Origin: Apteryx mantelli
Taxonomy: Eukaryota; Chordata; Aves; Apterygiformes; Apterygidae
Assembly: GCF_036417845.1 (NCBI RefSeq)
Contig: NC_089980.1
Span: forward strand, 54,000,501-54,064,500
Direction: 5' to 3'
DNA length: 64,000 nt
This document shows positions 22,691 through 33,000 of the stretch, piece after piece. How positions within the stretch are numbered: the first letter of the stretch is position 1; each line of letters opens with the position of its first letter. The translations under genes and the position numbers were made by a program. Below the pieces are notes generated by a model. That model was given only the letters and a program-made list of their open reading frames with translations, searched no databases and had not been told where the DNA came from.

Positions 22691-25600
22691 GCATTAAATG
22701 TTTTTTGTACTGTTTGTTATCTGATTCTGCATTTGTAACAGTATTATCGTAAACAAAAGGGGCTCTTTTTATATGTTTTGACTTACCTATTCTATTAAAA
22801 TACTTATCTGCAAAGTCAGTATATTTCATAATGAAGAGACAAAAAACTCAACTTTACGTGAAGAATCAACAAATTAGTATGATTCAAATGAGGACTAGAG
22901 ATAATACCTTGGCCTGATGTTGGTCAGTATCTCTATCAGTGACCTGAAAGAAAGAGTGATGTTTTACAGCTTACCCAAAAACTTATGAAACAGTAAATAT
23001 TGGTTATTTCAGTTATGCAAGCTAGTCTGTGTGTTCTGATGGATGTATTGTATTTGCATCCACCTCAAGTGCAAAGTTGTATTTCTAGGAGCAAAGAGGA
23101 ACCTGGAATGCAAAGTCTTTTGGAAAAGGTCATCATGAATAATTATTAGAACCAGTCTCTGTTGTGATAGCTCTGGTTAAAGATGCATTTGATCTCTCTG
23201 TTTTGAACACAAGGACAGGATAACTTTCTGTGGAATCATTTTGGAAAAATTTAGTTTTGGAAGTCCCAGAAGTTTGCAGGGGGGAGGCTCAAATTCACTA
23301 AATAGTTTTGAATAAAGTTTGAGTTAAGGACTTGAGCTAGATTCATGAAATGAGCTATTAGCAATGGTGTATTCCTCTTTATCATTGGATTAATAAAATT
23401 AGATCACTTGCCTCTTAAATGGATGAGAGACAACAGTTTTAAGTTATTCTGCTTGGGGAAGGTGCGGGAGGAAAACAGTCCACAGCAACATGCTCCAGGT
23501 TCCTTGTGCTGTTGTTGAATGTTCTTTGGAGCCGGGATTGAGAGCCATGTACATCTCTTTCCAGGTGAGTTCTGTAAAATCTCTCAAGTTGTAGGGTCTG
23601 CTCTGGACTTGTTGAAGTGATTAATGAAGACATTCAGAATTTTAGGGTAAGAGATGTTCTTATAAAAGCAGGGAAAAAGCCCGAAGAACTATAGAAACCC
23701 AGAAATTCTGTTTGTTGCAAGGAAATCATTAGATAGGGTGACTGCTAAGACTTATGTCTGTTAACTCTAAGACATTGCTGAGAGGGATCTTTTGCCTATG
23801 TTTTTGAGTCTGTAGCTATTGATTGTGAGAATAAGGTTAAAGAACTCTTAATTCTGATTATCAGATGTGTAGTCCAGAAGAAAAAAGGAACAATCCATTG
23901 CCCTTCTGTATGTTAGTCCCTGTGTCTAAGCAAAAGGAAAGAACTGGTACAATCAGAAAGTGACTTTTTTTTTTTTTTATGAGACTACAGTTGTCACAAC
24001 TGTGAACTGTGTGTTATAGAAGCATTTCTTTCCAGACTTAGTCTAGATTAAAGGAGAGAAGGGGAGGACTGTATGATATGGAACAGTGGTAACAAACTTT
24101 CAGTGGGGAAAACTTAAATATTGCAAGTTGAGTGAGCTAAGCTGTGCACAGTTGACTTCAGATTTGCAGTTACTGAGCACACTAATATGATTCAGCTGAA
24201 CAATGCAGCATCTGCTTTACTTTAAGTACATGAGCAGTCACACTTATTGGCAGAGCTTTTGATATTTTAATTAAACATGTATTTAAAAGCTTTACTGATT
24301 CAGGCCAAGGTATTTTTTGTTTTCTTGGTTTGACTTCTATGATAATAACTGTACATGCAAATGGCCTTTGCATGTGCAGCCAGGTCTGTGAGTCCCAGCA
24401 AAGACTTGAATTATTTTAAATCTGACAAATTCTCCCTTCAGCACCTATCAGCCAAATACAATGCTTTTCATCTGCTTTTACCCACTGCACTGTAGTCTTG
24501 CTGGTATTTGGGGAAAAGGGGAGGGAATTAAAAAAAAGACAAAGTCCATAATATATCCTGTTTACTGAAATAATAAACTATATAGTTGATTACACATATT
24601 GCTGTTTTTAGGTCAAGCAATGAGTACATTAGCAGCAGAGCAAACAAACAAGACCCTTCTCCTTTACCTCCCAATTCCCTTAGATAACATGAGAAATTAT
24701 AACAAAATTAGATTTAAGAAAAAATAAGCTTCACTAAGAATAGTCTTAAAACACGTTGTAGTAACAATATGTATTTGGGAAGACTTTGGGAAGATATTGA
24801 CTCTTCCTCCTCGTCTGTCAAATGATACTACTGCGTCAAACGGTCACTTATGTTAGTGGTTGTATGATCCAGAAAGCAAAGCTTCACAGATTAAAAATTT
24901 GGAGTCAGCTGGCTTTCAGCTGCAATGGCAAATAAACTGTTTAAGGAGATGAAAGTGCAATACACCTGCTTGGAGAATGTCAGTTTATTCTCAGTAACAG
25001 ATTTTCAGAATTGTGCTACAGTTACTGAAGCAAATGTCCTGTTAAAAATGTAGAACAAAATATTTACAGTTTGCATATTGCATGTGCATGGATAGTAGGT
25101 TAATTTCACTAATGAATTTTGAGTGTACATTTATTAATGTGTGAAGAACATAAAATAATCTTTAAATGTACACTTTTGCTATGGTTGTGTGCTAAAACTT
25201 TTTCCCTGAGAACAATGTGAGATCTCATGCAAGAAGCTGTTCTTCAAGCAGAAAATCTTCATAGCCTTTTCTCTCATTAAATCATGCATTTTAATGCTTT
25301 ACTCCTAACTCCTTCCTCACTCTGTTCTCTTGGGAGCCATAAGTTTAGCATTGATAGCAATTATCTCCCAGTAAATAATGGTAGGACTTAATACAGAAGA
25401 ACAAAATGGGAATGGGGGGAACAGATATTGTTGTTGTGTCATAGATTTTCTTATTTCTGTTCATTGTTGTTCTAGATGTCACCATGAACGGCAACAACTG
25501 CTCTGCTATGCTGGATGGGAAGATTCTGCTGAAGTGATGCAGGTTGCCAGCACTGATCATGTGCAGAATTAACTAAAAAATTGCAGTGATTTACACAGGG

Positions 25601-28600
25601 TGGCTGGATTGTAGTTAGGAAAGGCATAAGGGCTGTCTTGGGGCTGGTAGTTTTGTCCTTCATTAAAAAAAAAAAAATCAAATTTGCCCACACTTTGCAT
25701 TAATTCTTTTATGTATTTGTAAGCCTAATGGAAACCTTGACAGACGTTTGACTCTATCTAGTGATGCAAGTAGGGCAAAAACTGCAAAAACTATTGGTAT
25801 TTGTTTTGAATGAGTAGGATTGAGGTTTAGTTACCTGTCACCACAAACAAATTACAGTGGTGTTTCGTTATTCTCTTGTAAGGGGACTATTTTATACAAA
25901 TTAAAGTGGTATGTAGGTAACCGCATTTATAGTGGAAAAAAGTAAAGAAAGAAAAGTAAAATCTCTTGGAAGGAACTTCTCTCTCAGCATGTCATCCTTC
26001 AGAAGATACTTACCTGATCTTGCTTCTGTGTGGATGCTCAGAACTGGCATTCATATTTTATGTTTTGATAGTTCTTGGAACAGTATGCAGAAATGAATGA
26101 GTGAGAAAAGTTCTAGCTAGATGTAAGTATAACCCTATTTTCCTTCAGCTCCATAAGAAAAAAAAACCCTATGTACTCTCTTCTATAGTGGATTGCACCA
26201 ACAAATGTGTGTGAACTAGGGTCATTTAAAGGCTAAAAGGTCCTGTCAAAGCCTGCGGTTTGTTCAGGCATTTATTGCCAGTTCTGTTCAACCTCAAGGC
26301 TGCAAATAAAAGTATATCTGTCCGAGATGGGAGAGGCATTCAAATAAAATCAGGTTTGGATCAGTCTCCCTGAAGTTTATCTAGCATTTACTGGGAGGCA
26401 GTAATGAAATGAAGTGGACAATGTTTTAGAAAGCTTATATGATGTGCAAAACTGTAATCTCAAGTTACTGTCTACTGCACTTAGCTAATGTGCTGTCATA
26501 CAGGCAATACAAAAACTGAAGGCATAGAGCAGTGAATCTGTCCATGTTTGGCACAGAAGGGATAGCAGCCTTACCTCTTGGTATTTTTCTGAGTGTTTTT
26601 CTATGCATGTTGTTTCTGGTTACTGCATTTGGGAGCTCCATAAAGGACAATTCATATCAGAATGCTGAAGCTGGGACCTCATCATGCTTTTGTTTCCACT
26701 ACTGAGGTTAATGTGAAATGCATCAGAAGTATTCACGATCATGCTTATTTAGAACTTAGTTTTTTATAATCTACCATACTATTTAACTGATGTTAAATTA
26801 ATAAAGTAAAATGTGGAGTTGATTTAGTGGATTGATTAAATTTCTAGCATTCTGGTTCTCCACAAGGATCTACAATGAGGTAGTGCTCTTGATTTAGAGG
26901 GGAGTGACAGGATTAAGCTGGTAAAAGTTTGGAAAAAAATGAATTATTGAAAGCAGAGAATCAAGGTAGAAAGGCATTCTGGAATACAGTCTTGTAGCGC
27001 TTCTAGAAGAAAGTCAGATTTTGTTTGTTTTTACCTAAGTCCAACTGACAGATGGTTTTGTCCCCTGCTTATCAAGCAGCTTATCCTGAGCTTTGGAAAT
27101 AGAAGGAAGATCCCAAAAAAGAATCGCTGCTGTCATGGTGAGTCACAGCATCATATTGTGATCTTAGATTCAGCTGGGGTTGAGTTTTGTGTACTAGTCA
27201 ACTTTCAGGTGGGAACAAAGAAATGAATAAATCACAGCTGATAAATTCTAGGGATGCTCAGTTTTAGGCTACTAGTTCAAATTCAGGGTGATATAAACTG
27301 AAACTCTTACCTATTACAGGCTATGGAAACCCAATTCTTAATCTCATTCACAGTGACTAAAACCCCCAGGAGGAAGAACAACGATTAAATCAAGAATTTG
27401 TAGATTAAATTGACTAGATCACTTCAGAGTTGGCCGTTCTGAGCTGAAGCTGACTGACTTTGGAAAATAACGTTGTTCTGACTTGATTACTGCTGCATGA
27501 TAAGCATTACATGGAAAAATCACAGCTCAGTGTCACAAATTGTCAGTATCACACCTCTATTAAAATACTACCTAAAAATAGCTCATGTTATTTAAATTCC
27601 CCCCCCCCCCAATTTGGTGAAGATAGTTATATACTAGGGTTTTCATAGTAGAGTCTTTCAGCATAATTTCAAATTAAGTGATACAAAAGGATGAGTGGCT
27701 CAGAATTATCAGCTGCAGTTTACAGGGAGAATTTGGAAAGGATGAGTCACTCCAGATTCTGTTTTTAAAAAGTCATTGCCCAAATCTTTAAAATGATTTA
27801 AAAAAAAATTTAAAATCTTTAAAATACCTACTACATATTATTTTCTTTTACCTTTAAATAAGTTATTTGCCTAAAATAAATCATGACCATTCATAATGCT
27901 ACACAAATACCCATTAACACAATCTCTGTGAAGCCATCACCTCCTCAAAAGCTGGTATACTGCAGCAGCTTTTTTCTTCCCTAAAGAAAGGCCTGTCCAC
28001 CTCATTTAGTGCCAGCATGTTTTAAAATCCATTAGTACTGCAGTAGTTTGGAACTCTTTTTTAACTTCAAGCCATTTGCCCATTTTTGTTATTCTACCAA
28101 TGCAGAACTAGTGGCCGGGGTGAACTCCTGAGAAGCTTCTGGTCTTTTTTTTCCTTTTTTTTTTTTTTAACTGAGGCTACAGTTTGTATGTGATGTGGAA
28201 GGAAGTTACAATACCATGGATGATGGTGAGTTGATTGAGTTGCATGCTTTGGTCTGTGAGAATTGGACAGCAACATAAGAATTGGATTATAATGTTGGCT
28301 TTGGTTTCCCCCCAAAATTACAGTGTAAAAATAGTGCTATTTTGCAGTTCCAAAAAGCTGACATGTTGGTATCTGTTATACAATTTTGCCACTAAATGTG
28401 AAAGTATTCAGACTGCTTTCAAGATACTAAAAATATAATAATAATATATTTGATTCAGAGCTACATACAAGACAATTGTCTGGCAGCTTAGTACTCCAGG
28501 AAAGACCACCCAATTATCTGTGTTGAAACAGATAACAGAACTAGGATGGGGAACAGAGGTTCAAGTCTAAGACCAGCTTGCAAAGAAAGCTCATTTAAGT

Positions 28601-28749
28601 AGCCAAATGTGTTTGGTAAAGTTATAAGTTGAAACGTCATGTGGAAGACACAGGTTTTCTCATGAAGTCCCAGTGGGATATTGAAGAATTGGGAAAATAC
28701 TTTTAGTTCTTTACATAATGTTCACCTTTCAGTGCCATACAGTAAAGCT
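22691..28749. other. Intergenic region between AFDN and KIF25
   Basis: About 6 kb of AT-rich sequence. It contains a C12 run (27599-27610) followed by AATTT and short A or T runs. No exon, RNA gene or named repeat is recognised on either strand; the small open frames here lack any family signature. Confidence 0.7.
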
Positions 28750-29600
28750 TTAGGTAGTATTACTACTGCCAAGTTTTGGCCTTGGAAGCCTTACTACAAG
28801 ACCCCAAGCCATAGCTGGCATGAATGCACTCACGTCCACTTGCCTGGGCAGCCTCTTAGGACTCCCACAACAACTGGACATCGAGGCTTTGTCCATCTCC
28901 TAACACTAGCCCTAGACCTCGGCTTTGTCCTTGGCCTCAGCATTTGAAGCCTTAGCCCAAAACCCTCAGCTATAATATCAGTAAGCTGATATTATGGCAG
29001 AGAAATCTTGTAACTTACACTTTCCTTTGGCAGCCCCTTTGCAGCCCTGTGCCAGCTGCACCTCTGAGCTTTGTCCTTTCATCTTGGTTGAGACTTAGCC
29101 CAAGACCTCAAGATGTGGCCCATGTGAATTCTCTCTCACAGAAGAAAGCTTTTTGTAGCCTATGCCTCTGTCAGCAGCACCCTTGTAGCCCTATACCAGG
29201 CTCTGTCTCTTTCCTGTCCCAAATTCTAACCTTAGGCCTTTGCCACTGAGTCCTTAGCCCAAGTCTCTCAGCCATAGCAAACATGAACCACCTCTCAGGG
29301 TAGAAATCTTTTTGCAGCCTACTCCATCCTTTGGGCAACCCCTTTGCAGCCCCACACCCACTGCAGCACTGCAGAGTTTCCCAACTCTGTCCCTAAGCCT
29401 TGACTTTAGATGAGCCTTAGCTGTGGCCCGTGTGAACTAGCACTCAGAGGAGAAACCTTTCTGCAGCCTACCTCAGCCTGAGGCAGCCCGGCACCCTGCG
29501 GAGCTTTAGGCTTTGCCTCTCTCCTGCCTCTGACCCCCATCCTTACCCAGTTCGTCCTTTGAAGCCTTATCCTCAGTGGCTCTAGATGATCAGAAAGGTA
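28750..29600. repeat. Degenerate tandem array, period about 155 bp
   Basis: A marker like CTTAGCCCAA recurs at 28790 (degenerate), 28951, 29094, 29253, 29415 (degenerate) and 29566 (degenerate), spaced 143-162 bp. Between markers the order of sub-motifs repeats: CTCAGC, then GTGGCCCATGTGAA-like sequence, then AGAAATCTTTTTGCAGCCT (about 29001, 29143, 29302, 29451), then TTTGGCAGCCCCTTTGCAGCC. About five units are visible, each heavily diverged. The array ends next to the KIF25 CpG island. I cannot assign it to a named satellite. Confidence 0.75.
28972..28995. repeat. Perfect inverted repeat inside the 155-bp array
   Basis: ATAATATCAG (28972-28981) pairs exactly with CTGATATTAT (28986-28995) across a 4-nt loop. 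It occurs in one unit only, so it seems to have arisen after the array formed. Confidence 0.85.
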
Positions 29601-29793
29601 CCTGCAGGGGTTCAATGAGTATTTACGGCATGCTCTTTAAGTATTCTGATAAACATCTGGGGGTGGGTCGTGTGTCCCTCCCCGCCGCTGCCGGGGGAGC
29701 GGTGGGTCTCACAGCTGCTGGCCACCGCCCTAACAGTCGGGGGCGGCGCGCGGGCAGGGCCCGCGACGCTCCCCGGTTATCACCCCCGTCCAG

Positions 29794-29798
29794 CCAAT
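29794..29798 (+). promoter_or_regulatory. KIF25: CCAAT box
   Basis: AGCCAATCGG context at 29792-29801, a strong NF-Y type match, about 160 bp upstream of the proposed start codon. A second box in inverse orientation lies at 29871. Confidence 0.6.
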
Positions 29799-29829
29799 CG
29801 GAGCGGTCGCGAGCGGGGAAGGCAGCCCT

Positions 29830-29843
29830 GTCGCCATGGCAAC
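29830..29843 (+). promoter_or_regulatory. KIF25: X-box (RFX-type site)
   Basis: GTCGCCATGGCAAC is an exact match to the X-box consensus GTNRCC, 0-3 spacer, RGYAAC. RFX factors use this motif at genes for cilia and flagella, among others. It lies 113 bp upstream of the ATG at 29956 inside the CpG island, a position usual for functional X-boxes. Binding is inferred. Confidence 0.7.
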
Positions 29844-29870
29844 CGGGGAGACGCCCCTGCTCTATCGGTC

Positions 29871-29885
29871 ATTGGTCAGTTTAAA
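29871..29885 (+). promoter_or_regulatory. KIF25: Inverted CCAAT box next to a CHR-like TTTAAA
   Basis: ATTGG at 29871-29875 is followed by TTTAAA at 29880-29885. CCAAT boxes with CHR elements (TTTGAA/TTTAAA) mark many G2/M genes, including mitotic kinesins. The spacing here is tighter than usual, so this may be a coincidence or a TATA-like element. Confidence 0.4.
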
Positions 29886-29955
29886 TCCCTCGCGGGCCTG
29901 GGGGAGGGGAAGGCGAGGCCCGGGTCTCGCTCGGTGCGGCAGCAGGGCCGGTGGG

Positions 29956-30030
29956 ATGCGGCCGCAGAGCGGGCTCGACCTGGGCTCCGTGTGGGCGCAG
30001 CGTGCCCGGCAGCTGGAACAGAGACTGCGG
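29956..30030 (+). CDS. KIF25: KIF25 first coding exon
   Basis: 25 codons from ATG at 29956 ([20 protein letters not shown], then EQRLR) to donor GTGAGC at 30031. The helical character continues smoothly into exon 2 ([10 protein letters not shown]). An in-frame ATG 40 codons upstream (29836) has an excellent GCCATGG context but lies inside the X-box and reads a GC-rich, low-information stretch, so I prefer 29956. Confidence 0.8.
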
Positions 30031-33000
30031 GTGAGCCCCGCGCCGCGCCGCGGCGGCGGGAGGGGCGGCGGGGGTCAAGCTGTAGATGTGCAGAGGGGCC
30101 CGGCCCGCTCCCACGGCGACGGCGCGGCGGCGGAAGGGGAGGCCGGGCCGCCTGGGTCCGAGGGGCGGGGCCGAGGGCAGGGGCGGGGCCGGGGGCGGGG
30201 CGGGCGCTGGGGAGGTGCCCGCGGCCGCGCCCCGGGCAGGCGTCAGCGCGCTGCAGGGCCGCCCGCCGAGCGCGGCGTGGCAAGCTGGTGCCGGAGGCGC
30301 CGCTCGGGCACCCGCGGTTCCCAATCGAGGGGCCGCTCCAGCTTCTCCTCGCATCCGGGGAAGCGCAGGCAGCCCGGCTGTTCGCACCCGTCTTGGCCGC
30401 TCGTACAAATCCCGTCTTGTTCCAAAATTCGGAATGTTTTACGTCTCTGTAGGCTTTCAAGCCTGAATGATACGTGGCGTTGAGTAGTTACAGCAAACAC
30501 CCAGCCGAAAAAAGGTGTGCGTTTAACTGTCTTGGGATTCCTGGTCCGGTTGCAAGGGGTCTCTTACAGCATGCCAGTGACACCTCCCCTTGTCTGCCGC
30601 TTTCTTTTAAAAGTAAATTTTTAGGCTTAAAATTGAGGAGAGAATCCTAAATATGACAACCTAGGGGAATTTGCCAAGCAGTCTGGTGTGGTGGAGAGGA
30701 TGGTCCCTTTGCGGCTGGGTTATAAATCAGGATTCACAGTTGTGAACATCCTTGCCAGCCCTGTGGATAGATGGAAGGGTCCCAGCTATTTTAGCAGACA
30801 GTACTAGTATGGAAAACATATCTCACACTTATGCCATTGAAAATCTCTAACAGTGCAGCCTAGGAAATGGGAAACTTATGTGACTGATTACTTATAAATA
30901 AATAAAACAGCACTTCTCTAAGTATCAGTGGTCTGGAGACATCAAGATACAACTTGGAAGCAAAAACAGTTAAAAATTTTGTACATATGTATTTCCACAC
31001 AAGCAGACAAAATGAGAGAAAATATAAGTAATAAGGAATATTCAAAATCTATCCTAATTTTTAAATAGTTGTAGCCAAATAGTATTGTGCTGTGAAGATT
31101 GGGGGTAGATAGTCCTTTGATTTAGGAAGGTTGAGAAACACTGGTATTTAATAATGAAAGTTATTGTAATGAAATAACACTGGTAGTTTAGCTATATTTA
31201 TTTCATTTTTACTTTTTTTTTCCCTTTAGGCTAAAGAAGAAAGAATAGTTGTACTGGAAACTGAAAATGCCCTTCTTCATTTAAAACTTGCAGAGGTATC
31301 TATCATTTGTTTTTTTTCAAAAACAGTTCATGTGAAGACACAGAAAAAAGATACTGAAATCTACTTTTCTATTTTCAGATTCTGTACTATTTTCCTGTTG
31401 GGGAAATCTAGGAAAGGATTAAGGCTCAATCTTTCTTTCTTTCTTTCTTTTTTTAAACCTAAATGGCACTCATAACAACAGATAGCATGCCAGTATTTTA
31501 AATTTATGAAAGTGAACTGAGGGAATGACTCTATAATCACTGCATATGGAATTACCTGATTTCAGCTTGCAGGAAAAATGTGTGTCTAAAATGCAAGGGC
31601 AGATTTTGAAGGAATACCTTGTAGGCATAAACAGGGTTATGCTTTAAAAAGGACTGTTCATAGAATGCCGGAGCCATATTTTATTATGAGTAGGCTGACT
31701 AAAGATGCCCTGGTGTATATCTTATTAGCACTTGTGTTACCTCTTTCTAGGAAAAGCTGTATATTGCAGAAGTCAGTTATAGAGCACACAGCCACAACCA
31801 GATGCCCTCATTTCCCTATATCCTTCTACAGAAGTATATGTTGTTTCTAGACCATTATTGAAACAGGGAGCAGCCCATGAAAATGTTTGGTGTCTTCAAA
31901 GGCAGGACTTTAGAGATTTAGAGAATTTTGAATATTTATCTGTAATGCTAGACCAGAGCTGGTTGTGAGTATTGGTTGTAACAGAGACTGTTGGCCAAGG
32001 GATTCTAATACACGCTGGATCATTAAATGGTTGGGTGACCTCAGGAAAGCCACTTACCCTCTCTGTGGCTCTGTTAACACTTGCAGATAAAAGTGGGTTT
32101 AACATAGCTTTTCAAAGCGTGATTGGAAGCCAGATGGTACATCTGAAATGGGTTTTGCTAGGTATACAAAAGAATACTGTAACTTATTTTGAGAAAATGC
32201 TTCTATTATTTCTGTTCTGCTTTATCATATTTACCAAGAACCTTAAGTATCTGATCTGGCCTTTTACTTTCACAAACACAAGAACATTAGAACTAATGAA
32301 GCCTTATATTATCTGCATTGTCAGGAGTCTGTAGTGTAAGTCCATGCTTTTATAAGCATAATATATGTATAATATACACCATAGAATCTGCACAAAGTAC
32401 CTACTCTCAATATATGAAAACATTAATGTGGTATTCTTTTGCATACCTAGCAAAACTCAGTTCAGAAATACCATCTAGCTTGCAATTCAGCTTCAAAAAC
32501 CATTAAAGCCACTGCATGTTGGACACCTTTCTACTACCCACCTGCCTACTCCCACAGCGTTTGTAGAGCTTGGAACTCTAGTTTATGCTTGTGTGAAGAC
32601 CATTCAAGAGCTCCGTGTATCTACAGTGGGATATCTTAGATGTGCATAATAGACAAGATTCACTTCAAAGCCAGGCAATTTGAATCTCTGTCCATATAGC
32701 CCAGCCCTCCAGTCATAGATGAGATGTGTAGCTGCTGGAAAAAAAATATGGCATTGTTTTGGTTTATTGCAAAGTGTGTTGGAAGACTGAGCACCTACAG
32801 AAATATGAGGTGCATGCCAGTGTTACCACCATCAGTCAGAAACAGTGGCAAAGGGTTAGTGGAAATACTTTGCAATTAAGTGTGCACTGATGTTTCTACT
32901 CTGTCAGTTATTTAAATACACTTAAAAGACTTTAGTTTCTACTGGGTTGATTTGCCCCAGCAGTCTGAGAATATGAACAAAACTGACATGAAGGAGTTTT

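Larger units (their letters stand above)
29660..30420. promoter_or_regulatory. KIF25: CpG island and KIF25 promoter
   Basis: A sharp rise in G+C and CpG frequency in an AT-rich background, spanning the KIF25 first exon. It includes many GGGGCGGGG (Sp1-like) boxes, mostly after the first exon, two CCAAT boxes and an X-box upstream. Boundaries were judged by eye. Long reading frames on both strands here result from low stop-codon density in GC-rich DNA. Confidence 0.88.

Noticed and set aside
22691..28749. Possible additional gene or exons between AFDN and KIF25
   Set aside because: Read on both strands; no frame with family signature or paired splice sites was found. A noncoding RNA cannot be excluded without transcript data.
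29576..30500. Long frames on both strands in GC-rich DNA, up to 260 residues
   Set aside because: CpG island sequence has few stop codons. The frames overlap each other on both strands and have Arg/Gly/Pro/Ala bias with no domain. Only the 29956-30030 part of one frame is exon.
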